Shown here one piece after another: positions 27,115 to 35,453 of a stretch of DNA of 64,000 nt. Both the position numbers and the translations under genes were made by a program. Where the stretch lies: the NCBI RefSeq assembly GCF_009720365.1, contig NZ_ML769317.1:74313-138312 (forward strand). Direction: 5' to 3'. The notes beneath the pieces are model-generated. The model had not been told where the DNA came from and ran no database searches. It saw nothing but the letters and a program-made list of their open reading frames with translations. The number at the start of each line of letters is the position of its first letter. Positions within the stretch are counted from its first letter, which is position 1. Source of the stretch: Catellatospora paridis. Its GTDB lineage: Bacteria; Actinomycetota; Actinomycetes; Mycobacteriales; Micromonosporaceae.

Positions 27115-27968
27115 GCCGTGACCTTGGCCAGGATGGTCGCGGCGAGCGAGGCCAGCGGGCCGACATCGCCGACCAGCCGTTCGAGGCGGCGCATCGCGCG
27201 GACGAACCGCCCGCGTGCCTCGGGGTCGGCGGCGGAGGCGTCGGATTGGGCGACGTCGAGCTCGGAGGTCGCCTCGCGGTGTGCTTCGCCGTCCAGGCGT
27301 CCGCTGCGATACGCCAGTTCCAGGTGGCTGCGCAGCGAGTCGAGCAGCGGACCGAGGTCCGGCGGCGCCGCCGGGGCCGGCCCGAAGTACACGTTGCCGG
27401 AGATGCTGGCGATCTGGTTGCCGACGTGCGCGTGATCGCGGGCGATGTTCTCGATGTGGTGGGTCATCTGCGGCTCCTTCCGGTCGGACCGGCTAGTGGA
27501 GGTGCGTTCGGTCCCGAGGTCCTGCAGGTCGTCGATGAGCCGCGCGATGTCCCAGGGATAGTTGCGGTGGTCCAGGCGCCGGTACTGGTAGCTCGCCAGG
27601 GCCCGGATGTCGTGCGGCAGGTCCTGTGCCGTCGGCATGGCCGCACCGGTGAGCAGCAGCGGGATCACCCGCCGCCCCTTGCCGATGGCCGCGGCGATCT
27701 CCTGGAACACCCAGTCGTCGGGTTGGTCGAGCCTGCGTACACCGTCGGCGGCGGCGGCGGTCAGCCAGGCCGGTCCGATGACGGAGAGCATCACGTCACA
27801 TCCGGCCGCTTGACGCAGCAGCATGGCCGCGTAGTCCTCACCCGGCGGGATGGAGCGGTTCGATTTGAAGACGTGGTCGCGGTCCAGCCGCTGCACGAGC
27901 GCGTCGTAGAGCAGCGATGCCGCGTACGCGCCGTCCTCGTTGCGGGAGTTGATGAATACCGTCGGCAT
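27111..27968 (-). CDS. TIR-domain protein with C-terminal adaptor module, 285 aa
   Basis: Residues 1-155 form a bacterial TIR domain: PTVFINSRNEDGAYAASLLYDAL, DHVFKSNRSIPPGEDYAAML, CDVMLSVIGPAW and DDWVFQEIAAAIGKG, where Glu90 sits near the catalytic Glu of NAD-cleaving TIRs. Residues 168-285 are a helical module opening MTHHIENIARDHAHV. An ATG at 27467 inside the gene starts exactly at this module and is preceded by GGAAGGAG, so the module may also be made alone (118 aa). ATG 27968 lies two bases after the stop of the XRE gene. Probable role: NAD depletion or signalling on infection or stress (inference). Confidence 0.8.
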   Translation of the reverse strand: MPTVFINSRNEDGAYAASLLYDALVQRLDRDHVFKSNRSIPPGEDYAAMLLRQAAGCDVMLSVIGPAWLTAAAADGVRRLDQPDDWVFQEIAAAIGKGRRVIPLLLTGAAMPTAQDLPHDIRALASYQYRRLDHRNYPWDIARLIDDLQDLGTERTSTSRSDRKEPQMTHHIENIARDHAHVGNQIASISGNVYFGPAPAAPPDLGPLLDSLRSHLELAYRSGRLDGEAHREATSELDVAQSDASAADPEARGRFVRAMRRLERLVGDVGPLASLAATILAKVTA

Positions 27969-27970
27969 GT

Positions 27971-29476
27971 TCACACCGCTCTCCGGAGGTCGGTGGTGAG
28001 GATGTGGTTCATCTCGGTGAGCAGGTGCGACACGGCGGCGTGCCGGCGGTGGCGGTTCAGCACCCGCACGAGCGCGCGCAGGTCGCGCAGCGCGGTCGCC
28101 GACGCGGTGTCCGCCATCGTGGGCAGCAGCCGCCATGTCAGCGCGCAAGCCTGGTCGATCTCACCCGCGGCGGCGTGCGCCAGGGCCTGCCTGGCGCCGA
28201 AGTACAGGTGAGCGCGGCGGGCTTGTGCGGGCACGGTGGCCAGCTGGATTTCCAGCATCGACGCGGCCCGGCTCGGACGGCCGAGCAGGTAGAGGCAGTA
28301 GGCCTTGGTGATGGCGACGTGGTCGGTCACCGTGGACGCCTCCAACCCGGCCAGGTCTTGGGCCGGTTCACCCGCGGCGTCGCGTAGCAGGTCACCGGCG
28401 CGCTCCAGGGAGCGCCGGCAGGCCGTCTCGTCGCCCGCTCGGGCGTGCCCCAACGCCTCGCGCAGCGCGGCGAGCCCCAACGTGCGCGAAGAGACACCGG
28501 GAAGGCTCTGCGCGGAACGCGCCAATCCGATGATCTCTTCGGCGGCTCCGTCGGCGTAGAAGGTCAGCAGCGCCTGGCGGGCCAGGACGTACGCCAGGAG
28601 GCCAGGGCTCTCGGAGCGCAAAGCCCAGTCGCGGGCCTGCGCCGTCCACCGGCTCGCGGCCGTGAAGTCCCCCGCCTCCTGGAACATCTTGCCGGTATAG
28701 ATCGCGTAGTGCGATGCCACGGTCAGCAGCTCGGACGGCCTCCGCGAGCCCGTGGCCTCGGCCATGCGCCGGATCCCGTTGGTCTTGCTGACCAGCACCG
28801 GAAGGGCGAGCTCCGGGCTGACCTGCTGGCACATGGCCCTGATAGTGGAGAACAGGCTCGTCAGCTCGGTCACGTCGGCGTGCGCGGACGTGACCGAGCC
28901 GTCGAACCAGCGAGAGACTCCCAGCGCGGCGCTCGTTCGCAGGGCCGTGCGCCGGTCGATCTCGGTGAACCAACCCCGGCCACTCACGTCGACTCCCATC
29001 ACCCATGCCTGCTCGTCGTCCCGGGCCGCGTCCTGCGGCACGGGGTTCAGCAGAGCTGTCAGCGCTCCGTCCGCCGCGAGCAGGCGATCGCAATGCCGGG
29101 CGATGTCCGGCGAGGGAAACCTGCGACCGTGTTCGTAGTTGGACAGCGACGCCGGATCGCAGGGGATCCGGGCCGCGAGTTGCCGGAGCGTCAGACCCGC
29201 TGCCTTGCGGCGGCGTTGCAGCTCTGGTCCGAAAGTCTGGTACGGCGACGGCGCGGGCACACGACTGGGCATGTTGTCGTCGGGGGCGACAACAACGGGC
29301 TCGGGATGCTGCGACTGGTGCTCGTCGACTGCGGCGAGGCACCTGCGGCGCATCTCGCTCGACCCGGCGGACAGGCCGCGCTCGACCTTACTGATGTAGG
29401 TGCGGTCGTACCCGGTGAGCTCTGCCAGTTGGTTGAGGGAGAGCCCTGCCCTGACCCGACGCCGGCGCAAGTCCAT
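27971..29476 (-). CDS. XRE regulator with tandem HTH domains and a TPR-like region, 501 aa
   Basis: DNA-binding protein with two helix-turn-helix domains: residues 3-36 (RRRRVRAGLSLNQLAELTGY, then YISKVERG) and about 87-122 (LQRRRKAAGLTLRQLAARI, then SLSNYEHGRRFPSP). The remaining 350 residues are Ala/Leu-rich helical repeats of the type found in actinomycete XRE-TPR regulators. It heads a three-gene minus-strand operon with the TIR and four-TM genes (2-base gap, then a 4-base overlap), so it most likely regulates or senses for that system. Confidence 0.85.
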   Translation of the reverse strand: MDLRRRRVRAGLSLNQLAELTGYDRTYISKVERGLSAGSSEMRRRCLAAVDEHQSQHPEPVVVAPDDNMPSRVPAPSPYQTFGPELQRRRKAAGLTLRQLAARIPCDPASLSNYEHGRRFPSPDIARHCDRLLAADGALTALLNPVPQDAARDDEQAWVMGVDVSGRGWFTEIDRRTALRTSAALGVSRWFDGSVTSAHADVTELTSLFSTIRAMCQQVSPELALPVLVSKTNGIRRMAEATGSRRPSELLTVASHYAIYTGKMFQEAGDFTAASRWTAQARDWALRSESPGLLAYVLARQALLTFYADGAAEEIIGLARSAQSLPGVSSRTLGLAALREALGHARAGDETACRRSLERAGDLLRDAAGEPAQDLAGLEASTVTDHVAITKAYCLYLLGRPSRAASMLEIQLATVPAQARRAHLYFGARQALAHAAAGEIDQACALTWRLLPTMADTASATALRDLRALVRVLNRHRRHAAVSHLLTEMNHILTTDLRRAV

Positions 29477-29542
29477 AAGCGACAGTAAACCAGCGAACGT
29501 CGATGTATAAGGGGCCCGGGAACGGGCCGGTCATGCCGCGTG

Positions 29543-30064
29543 ATGGCACTTGCCACCCACCGGTACGGCAGGGACGCGGGATTGGTGTGCGTGACAGGTG
29601 AGATCAACGGCTGGACTGCCGTAGTCGGTCCCTGGTGCAATCCCGCCGACGTCAGCCGCCGGGAAGAAGTGCGGCTACGCGTCGAGGCGCTGAGCGGGAC
29701 CTACGGCGAGGCTCACGCCTTCTACTGGGGTGCACAGGACGACGGATCTGTCTGGCTCATCGCTCGTGACGGCCACACCGTGCGCCGCTACAACAGCCTT
29801 GCTCCCTGGACATCGTCAGGCGACCCGCTCCCGCTCGAGCAGCACTACCTTGACCAGTTCAACATCCCAGGTCGGCCCGAAGACCACGCCGACGACGACG
29901 ACATGTACGACGGCATCTGGGAATTCGAGTCTGCGTGCTCGGCTCAGAAGGTGGCGGAGACAGTCAGCCTTGATGTGGTTTGGCGTATGCCTGCCAATGC
30001 CGTTGTGCGTGGCCGACTCGTCTTGGCGCGAGTGCCAGACCGAACTCCTGGGGACCCCGCGTAG
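29543..30064 (+). CDS. Hypothetical protein, 173 aa
   Basis: Unrecognised cytoplasmic protein, divergent from the XRE gene across 66 bases. It contains GWTAVVGPWCNP, YGEAHAFYWGAQDDGSVWLIARDG and an acidic loop (EDHADDDDMYDG), a pattern I associate with a conserved actinomycete family of unknown role. ATG 29543 follows an in-frame GTG at 29540; neither has a strong ribosome site. The closely spaced divergent promoter suggests the XRE protein could control both directions. Confidence 0.7.
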   Translation: MALATHRYGRDAGLVCVTGEINGWTAVVGPWCNPADVSRREEVRLRVEALSGTYGEAHAFYWGAQDDGSVWLIARDGHTVRRYNSLAPWTSSGDPLPLEQHYLDQFNIPGRPEDHADDDDMYDGIWEFESACSAQKVAETVSLDVVWRMPANAVVRGRLVLARVPDRTPGDPA

Positions 30065-30164
30065 GTGCTGACCCGGGGCGACTGTGTGAATTCTTGCCGC
30101 AGGTGGAGGTGTGCCTGTGCGAATGCGATGGTCCAGGGATTGGGATTGGCGTGGAAGGAAGTCC

Positions 30165-30240
30165 TAAACACATACAATATATCGATTATTGTCGACATGG
30201 GAATTGTCGTCAGCTATTGTAAGCCGACCATACAGTCAAC
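30165..30240 (+). promoter_or_regulatory. A+T-rich promoter region of the SARP regulator, with direct repeats
   Basis: An unusually A+T-rich island before the SARP gene contains a -10-like TACAAT (30173-30178) and three direct repeats: ATTGTCG at 30188 and 30203, and ATTGTAA at 30216. SARP proteins bind direct heptamers, usually on an 11-bp period. Spacings here are 15 and 13, so autoregulation is only a suggestion. Confidence 0.4.
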
Positions 30241-30254
30241 GGGGGAGACACTGG

Positions 30255-33200
30255 ATGGGTCTGCGACTACTCGGCCCTGTGGAAATGACGATCGGCGACC
30301 GATCGGTCAACCTCGGCGGAGCACGCCAACGCACCGTCCTGGCCGTCCTGGGCCTCAACGCCAACCGCGTCGTGCCGGTGGACCAGCTCATCGACGCCGT
30401 CTGGGGCGCGGACCCCCCGACCACCGCACGCAGCCAGATCCAGATCTGCATCTCCGCACTGCGCCGCATCTTCCAGGAGATCGGCCACCCCGAGGCGATC
30501 AGCACCCGACCACCCGGCTACCTGCTCCAACTGCCCCCCGAACACGTCGACAGCCTCCAGTTCACCGCCCAGCTGGCCGACGCGCGCCGGCAGGCCGACG
30601 CGGGAGCCAAAGCCGAGGCGTCCGCCACCCTCACCGCGGCCCTGGCCCTGTGGCGCGGCGCCGCACTGTCCGGCATCTCCAGCGACCAGGTCCAGCGCGC
30701 CGCCACCGTCCTGGAGGACCAGCGCCTCACCGCCGTCGAGGAGCGCATCCAACTCGACCTCGAACTGGGCCGCCACCAGGAAGTGATCCTCGAACTGCGG
30801 GCCCTCGTGGTCGAACAACCCATGCGAGAACGGCTGCACGCATACCTGATGCTGGCCCTCTACCGGTGCGGCCGGCAGGCCGACGCGCTCGCCGCGGCCC
30901 GCCGGGCCCGGGAGATCCTCGCCGAGGAACTCGGCCTGGACCCAGGCGCGGAGCTGCAGCACCTGGAACGGGCCATCCTGCAGCGCGACCCCTCGCTCGG
31001 GCCCACCGACGAGGCGTCACCGGCCGCCCCGCCACCGGCGCCGAGGTGGACACCACCCCAACCCCGCCTGCCGACTCCGGTCCTACCCCGCCAGCTGCCG
31101 GCCAGCATCACCGACTTCGTCGGCCGCGACGACCAGCTCGACCAGATCCGGCAGGTCCTCGGCCGCTCCCCGGACGACGACCGCGACCATCGCGGCATGC
31201 CCGTGGTGGTCATCTCCGGCATGGACGGGGTCGGCAAGTCCAGCCTCGCCATCCGCGCAGCCCACGAACTCGGCGAGCAGTACCCCGACGGTCAGCTCTA
31301 CGCCGACATGCACACCTGGGACCGCCAGGACCGCAGCGCGGAACTGCTCGCGCGGTTCCTGCGCGCGCTCGGCGTCACCGGCTCGGCCATCCCCGACGGC
31401 GTCGAGGAGCGCGGCGAGCTGTACCGCAGCATGCTGTCGGGCAAGCGGATGCTCGTCGTGCTCGACGACGTCCCACCCGAGCTGCCGGTGCTGCCGCTGC
31501 TGCCCGGCAGCTCCTCATGCGGGGTCATCATCGCCAGCCGGCTGCGCCTGACCGGCCTGCCCGGAGTCCGCCAGATCGACCTGGACGTCTTCGACCTGCA
31601 GCAGTCCCTGCAGATGCTGACCGGCATGGTCGGCCGGGACCGCATCGTCGCCGACCGCGCCGACGCCGCGGAACTGGCCGACCTGTGCGGCGGGCTCCCG
31701 CTGGCCCTGCGGATCACCGGCGCGCGGCTGGCCTCGCGCCCGCACTGGCGGCTCGGCGGGCTGGTGCACCGGCTGCGCGACGAGGCCAAGCGCCTGGACG
31801 AGTTCACCCATCACGGCCTGGAGTTGCGGTCCAGCATCCGGCTGGCCTACCGGGCGCTGGACGCCAAGGCACAGCGGCTGTTCCGGCTCTGCTCGCTGCT
31901 GCGGGCCCCCGACTTTCCCGGCTGGACCGCCGCGGCCCTGCTGGACTGTTCCACGGGTGAGGCCGAGGACATCCTGGAAAGCCTGGTCGACGCGCGCCTG
32001 GTCGACATCGTGCAGTACCCGTACACCTCGGTGCGCTACCGCCTGCACGACCTGATCCGGGTGTACGCGGCGGAGAAACTCGCCGAGGAGGAGACCGATC
32101 AGGACAGCGCGGCGGCGCTGGCCCGGGTGCTGGGCGGGTGGCTGGCGCTGGCCGAGGCCGCGCACCAGATCGACTACGGCGGCAACTACACCACCCTGCA
32201 CGGTGGCGCACAGCGGTGGACCATGCCACCCGAGGAGGCCGCCCGCCAGATCGGCGACCCGGCGGACTGGTGGGAGGCCGAGCGGCGGGCGCTGGCCGTC
32301 GCCGTCCGCCAGGCGGCCGAGGCAGGTCTGAGCGAGCTGTGCTGGGACCTCAGTCTGACGATGATCAGCCTGTTCGAGTCCAAGGGCTACTTCGACGACT
32401 GGCGCGAGTGCACCAACCTCGCCTACCAGGCCGCCGAACGCGACGGCAACCGGATCGGCATGGCGGCGATGCGCTACTCGCTGGGCACGCTGTACCTGTT
32501 CCAGAGCCGGCTCGCCGAAGCCGACGACTGCTTCGCCACCGCGCTGGAGATGTTCCGGGCGGAGGGACTGGAGCACGGCTGCGCCCTGGTGCTGCGCAAC
32601 GCCGCGCACATCGACGGCCTGCGCGGCGATGTCGAGTCGATGCTCGGCAAGTACGCCGCCTCGCTGGACATCATGCGCCGGGTCGGTGACCGCATCGGTG
32701 AGGCCCACATCATGCGCAACCTGGCCAAGTACCGGATGGACGAGGGCGACTACCAGGGGGCGACCGAACTGCTGGATCAGGCGCTGGTCATCTGCGAGCA
32801 GACCGGTTGCCTGCGGGTGCAGGCGCAGGTGCTACACCGCTTCGCCGAGGTCCACCTGGCGACGGGCCGGCTCGACCTGGCCAAGCCGTGCCTGCACCAG
32901 GTGCTGCGCATCGTCAGGGACACCGGCGACCGGATCGGGGAGACCCACGCCCTGTACAGCCTGGGCCTGCTGCGCCACCGGGAAGGCCGGTCCGACGATG
33001 CCGAGGTGATCCTCGGGCACACCCTGGAACGGGCCCGTAGCCTCGGCGAACGCCTGGTCGAGGCGCGCTGCCGGTTCTCGCTCGGCGAAATCGCGCTGGC
33101 CACCGGGCGGGCCGAGGCCGGGGCGGCGCATCTGTGGGAGGCCGCGGAACTGTTCGGCCGGCTCGGTTCGACGTTCTGGCAGGAGCGGGCGAACCTGCTG

Positions 33201-33284
33201 CTGGCGAAGGCGGATCAGCTCGCCCCGCCGGTGGCCGAAGGTGTCGCGGCCTGGGCTGGGCTGGCAGGAAACCGGCCGGTCTAG
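30255..33284 (+). CDS. SARP/BTAD-NB-ARC-TPR transcriptional regulator (AfsR-like), 1009 aa
   Basis: Large activator of the AfsR type. Residues 1-90: OmpR-like winged helix (MGLRLLGPVEM, RQRTVLAVLGLNANRVV, LISALRRI-like wing, STRPPGYLLQL). Residues 95-245: bacterial transcriptional activation domain. Residues 290-560: NB-ARC NTPase with Walker A GMDGVGKSSLAI (about 321-330), MLVVLDDV (Walker B) and CGGLPLALRITGARLA. From about 690: tetratricopeptide repeats (LGTLYLFQSRLAEADDCF and similar). ATG 30255 has GGGGGAG upstream. It sits 0.5 kb before the 12.6-kb biosynthetic operon in the same direction, making it the best candidate pathway activator. DNA target unproven. Confidence 0.92.
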   Translation: MGLRLLGPVEMTIGDRSVNLGGARQRTVLAVLGLNANRVVPVDQLIDAVWGADPPTTARSQIQICISALRRIFQEIGHPEAISTRPPGYLLQLPPEHVDSLQFTAQLADARRQADAGAKAEASATLTAALALWRGAALSGISSDQVQRAATVLEDQRLTAVEERIQLDLELGRHQEVILELRALVVEQPMRERLHAYLMLALYRCGRQADALAAARRAREILAEELGLDPGAELQHLERAILQRDPSLGPTDEASPAAPPPAPRWTPPQPRLPTPVLPRQLPASITDFVGRDDQLDQIRQVLGRSPDDDRDHRGMPVVVISGMDGVGKSSLAIRAAHELGEQYPDGQLYADMHTWDRQDRSAELLARFLRALGVTGSAIPDGVEERGELYRSMLSGKRMLVVLDDVPPELPVLPLLPGSSSCGVIIASRLRLTGLPGVRQIDLDVFDLQQSLQMLTGMVGRDRIVADRADAAELADLCGGLPLALRITGARLASRPHWRLGGLVHRLRDEAKRLDEFTHHGLELRSSIRLAYRALDAKAQRLFRLCSLLRAPDFPGWTAAALLDCSTGEAEDILESLVDARLVDIVQYPYTSVRYRLHDLIRVYAAEKLAEEETDQDSAAALARVLGGWLALAEAAHQIDYGGNYTTLHGGAQRWTMPPEEAARQIGDPADWWEAERRALAVAVRQAAEAGLSELCWDLSLTMISLFESKGYFDDWRECTNLAYQAAERDGNRIGMAAMRYSLGTLYLFQSRLAEADDCFATALEMFRAEGLEHGCALVLRNAAHIDGLRGDVESMLGKYAASLDIMRRVGDRIGEAHIMRNLAKYRMDEGDYQGATELLDQALVICEQTGCLRVQAQVLHRFAEVHLATGRLDLAKPCLHQVLRIVRDTGDRIGETHALYSLGLLRHREGRSDDAEVILGHTLERARSLGERLVEARCRFSLGEIALATGRAEAGAAHLWEAAELFGRLGSTFWQERANLLLAKADQLAPPVAEGVAAWAGLAGNRPV

Positions 33285-33352
33285 CAGGTGGGTCGGGCTG
33301 CCGGCTGGGTCTTCGTGCTCGGCCCACGGCTGCCGGGCAGCCTGAGGCGGGC

Positions 33353-33405
33353 GTTGACATAGCACTGGGCCGCCCGCTAAGCGGGCGGCCCAGTGCTATG
33401 TCGAC
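33353..33405. terminator. Very strong bidirectional terminator
   Basis: Arms 33356-33378 and 33380-33402 are perfectly complementary over 23 bases (core TAGCACTGGGCCGCCCGC), extendable to 26 with one G-T pair. Lies between the SARP gene and the convergent small peptide gene. Confidence 0.88.
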
Positions 33406-33413
33406 AGGGCGGC

Positions 33414-33608
33414 TCAGAGGGTGTCGTCCCGGACGCAGGTGCCCAGCTGGATGCTCCAGTGCGTGTCCGCCGGGCAGATCACCTCTCCCAGCGCCGAGTT
33501 CTGACCGGCGTCGGCGCCGCCGGCCAGGCCGATGGCGAACGCGGCGGTGAGCGCGGCTGCGGCGACGGCGAACTTGACGGTGGCGGCGGCGTTGCGGGTG
33601 ACGGACAT
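33414..33608 (-). CDS. Small secreted peptide with one Cys pair, 64 aa
   Basis: MSVTRNAAATVKFAVAAAAL begins a clear Sec signal peptide ending near residue 34 (GGADA|GQ). The mature peptide of about 30 residues contains only two cysteines (VICPADTHWSIQLGTC) and an acidic C-terminus. ATG 33608 has GGAGGAAA upstream. It diverges from the biosynthetic operon over 185 bases and may share its regulatory region. No family recognised; it could be a small exported signal or wall peptide. No modification enzymes for a ribosomal peptide product are adjacent. Confidence 0.72.
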   Translation of the reverse strand: MSVTRNAAATVKFAVAAAALTAAFAIGLAGGADAGQNSALGEVICPADTHWSIQLGTCVRDDTL

Positions 33609-33793
33609 GGTGGCTTTCCTCCAGGTGGTGGCTGTGCCGTGGCTTTGTGTCATCACCAGATCGCGGTCCGCTATCGAATCGGACTTCGAACGCTGTTCCC
33701 GACGGCAAGCGCGTCGATAACTTCCTGAAGGCGCGCCGATAGCGCCGGCACCCACCGTGAGAGTCGCAACCACGACCACGGAGGGAGAGCCCG

Positions 33794-34996
33794 ATGGGCA
33801 CCTTGTTCGCCCGTTCAGGTCCCGGAGAACTCTGGGGCGGCGCGGCCGACCCGGTCGACACGGTGGCCGTGCAGCTGATGATCGGCGCGACGTCCATCCT
33901 GTCGGCCGAGATCTGGGACCGGATCGACTGCCCGCCCGGGCTGTCTGCAAAGCGGCCGGCGTACCGCGCCGCGGTGCTGGCCGCGCTGGCGGCACGGCAC
34001 CTGCTCGGCCGGGGTGTGGTCACCGCGTCGGTGATCGGCTCCCGCGACGCCGCCCAGCTGCACACCACCGTGTTGGCGCGCCACGTGCCCGGCATCAGCC
34101 ACCTCTCGGTGTACCTCACCGACGCGGCCGCCGGCCCGCAGCGGGCCGCGCAGCACGACACCTCCGACCACGACACCCGGCCCCACCGTGACCTGCTCCA
34201 CCGGCAGCCATCGGACCGGCCGGTCTTCGACGCGCAGCTGGTCGAGGAACTGGAACTGGCCGGCGTCGTACTGGCCCTGGCGGCCTCGCCCGCGGAGTCG
34301 GCGTTCGGCGCGAACCTGATCGTCATCACCGATCCGGCCGGTGACCGGCCCGCGGCCATGCACCTGGCCAAGGGCGCGCTGCTTGTCAACGTGTCCGGTC
34401 AGGACCTGCCGCCGGGCGTGCTCGCACAGGTCAACCAGGTGTTCGTCGACGACCTCGCGCTGACCGACACCACAGGTCACGAACTGACCGCCGGCACCGT
34501 CCGCCGCGATCACCGAGCCGCGCACCGGATTGCCGGCGATCTGCGCCAGGTCGTGCTCGGCGAAAACGTCGGCCGCGCCGACCCGGACCAGGTGCTGCTG
34601 TTCGAGCTGCTCAGCAGCCGTACCGCAGCCGCCGGCCCGGCGCACCCCACCGCCGGCGACCCGCCGGCGCACCCCGGCGGGTCGAACCCGCCCCAGATGC
34701 CCGCCCCGGCAACCCCGCCGGTGGCCCCGAGGAAAGGACCCCACATGTCCCACGAGGCCGAGATCCGGCAGTTCATCGTCACCACCTTCGCCCCCGACGT
34801 CCCTGCCGAGCAGCTCCCGGCCGACCTGGACCTGCTCGACAACGGGCTGGTCGACAGCCTCGGGCTGCTGCGGCTCATCGCCTGGGTCGCCGACCGCTAC
34901 CACATCGCCGTGGAGGACCAGAACATCTCGCCCGCCCAGTTCAGCTCGGTGGCCTCGATCGCCGCATTCGTCGAGGACGCCCACAGCCTCGTCTGA
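33794..34996 (+). CDS. Ornithine cyclodeaminase/SbnB-like protein fused to an acyl carrier domain, 400 aa
   Basis: Residues 1-285 resemble the OCD/mu-crystallin/SbnB family: IGATSILSAEIWD, LAARHLLGRGVVTASVIGSRDAAQ (the dinucleotide-binding turn, with the usual GSG degraded to GSR), GALLVNVSGQDLPPGV and VFVDDLAL. The usual N-terminal catalytic part is shortened, so activity is doubtful. A Pro-rich linker (PAPATPPVAPRKGP) leads to an 83-residue carrier domain with the phosphopantetheine serine in GLVDSLGLLRL. The ATG at 34745, at the carrier start, has GGAAAGGA before it, so the carrier may also be made separately. First gene of the operon; the carrier presumably serves the adenylation protein at 39481. 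ATG 33794 has GGAGGGAG upstream. Confidence 0.72.
   Translation: MGTLFARSGPGELWGGAADPVDTVAVQLMIGATSILSAEIWDRIDCPPGLSAKRPAYRAAVLAALAARHLLGRGVVTASVIGSRDAAQLHTTVLARHVPGISHLSVYLTDAAAGPQRAAQHDTSDHDTRPHRDLLHRQPSDRPVFDAQLVEELELAGVVLALAASPAESAFGANLIVITDPAGDRPAAMHLAKGALLVNVSGQDLPPGVLAQVNQVFVDDLALTDTTGHELTAGTVRRDHRAAHRIAGDLRQVVLGENVGRADPDQVLLFELLSSRTAAAGPAHPTAGDPPAHPGGSNPPQMPAPATPPVAPRKGPHMSHEAEIRQFIVTTFAPDVPAEQLPADLDLLDNGLVDSLGLLRLIAWVADRYHIAVEDQNISPAQFSSVASIAAFVEDAHSLV
34745..34996 (+). CDS. Peptidyl/acyl carrier domain with its own internal start, 83 aa
   Basis: In-frame internal start inside the OCD-like fusion. MSHEAEIRQFIVTTFAPDVP begins a typical four-helix carrier protein, with Ser in GLVDSLGL as the 4'-phosphopantetheine site. 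GGAAAGGA eight bases before the ATG supports independent translation. It is the only carrier in the operon and thus the likely partner of the adenylation domain and the dehydrogenase. Whether the free form, the fusion, or both are made is undecided. Confidence 0.6.
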   Translation: MSHEAEIRQFIVTTFAPDVPAEQLPADLDLLDNGLVDSLGLLRLIAWVADRYHIAVEDQNISPAQFSSVASIAAFVEDAHSLV

Positions 34997-35081
34997 CCCG
35001 CCCCCGCACCGCGAGGTGCACCGCCCACCACCCGACCGCGCCGCCCACCGAACCGGTGCGGAAACAGAAAGGAAAACGAAC

Positions 35082-35453
35082 ATGATCGTCAAGGCCAGGA
35101 CCGAGGTTCCCGCCGTCGACTGGGGCAACGGCACCAGCTTCCGGCTGCTCGTCGCCAAGGACAACATGGGCTTCGCCGTCGCCCACACCGTGGTGCGGGC
35201 CGGCTCGAAGTCGCCGCTGCAGTACCGCAACCACCTCGAGGCCTGCTACTGCATCTCCGGCCGCGGACAGGTGATCTCCGACGGCGTCACCCACGAGATC
35301 GAGCCCGGCGTCATCTACGCCCTCGACCAGCACGACGAGCACTTCCTGATCGCCGACCCGGACGCCGACATGGAGCTGATCAGCGTGTTCAACCCGCCGC
35401 TGCAGGGCCACGAGCGGCACAACCTCGACGCCGACGGCTACTCCGAGTACTGA
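35082..35453 (+). CDS. ectC: Ectoine synthase-like (EctC) cupin cyclase, 123 aa
   Basis: Full-length EctC-type cupin: MIVKARTEV start, MGFAVAHTVVRAG, YRNHLEACYCISGRGQV, GVIYALDQHDEHFL, VFNPPLQGHE. The iron ligands of EctC (Glu, Tyr, His) are present as Glu53, Tyr79 and His87. EctC joins an amine to an amide carbonyl to make a cyclic amidine, and is known to convert glutamine to 5-amino-3,4-dihydro-2H-pyrrole-2-carboxylate as a side reaction. No ectA, ectB or ectD lies nearby, so ectoine synthesis is unlikely. In this operon glutamine cyclisation is the attractive role (inference). AAAGGAA precedes the ATG. Confidence 0.88.
   Translation: MIVKARTEVPAVDWGNGTSFRLLVAKDNMGFAVAHTVVRAGSKSPLQYRNHLEACYCISGRGQVISDGVTHEIEPGVIYALDQHDEHFLIADPDADMELISVFNPPLQGHERHNLDADGYSEY

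Noticed and set aside
33414..33608. Ribosomal peptide (RiPP) precursor for the neighbouring operon
   Set aside because: It has a Sec signal peptide rather than a RiPP leader, and no dehydratase, radical SAM, YcaO or RiPP recognition protein is seen.
35082..35453. Ectoine biosynthesis operon
   Set aside because: Only the EctC-like gene is present; no ectA, ectB or ectD in the window, and its neighbours are nucleoside/NRPS-type genes.
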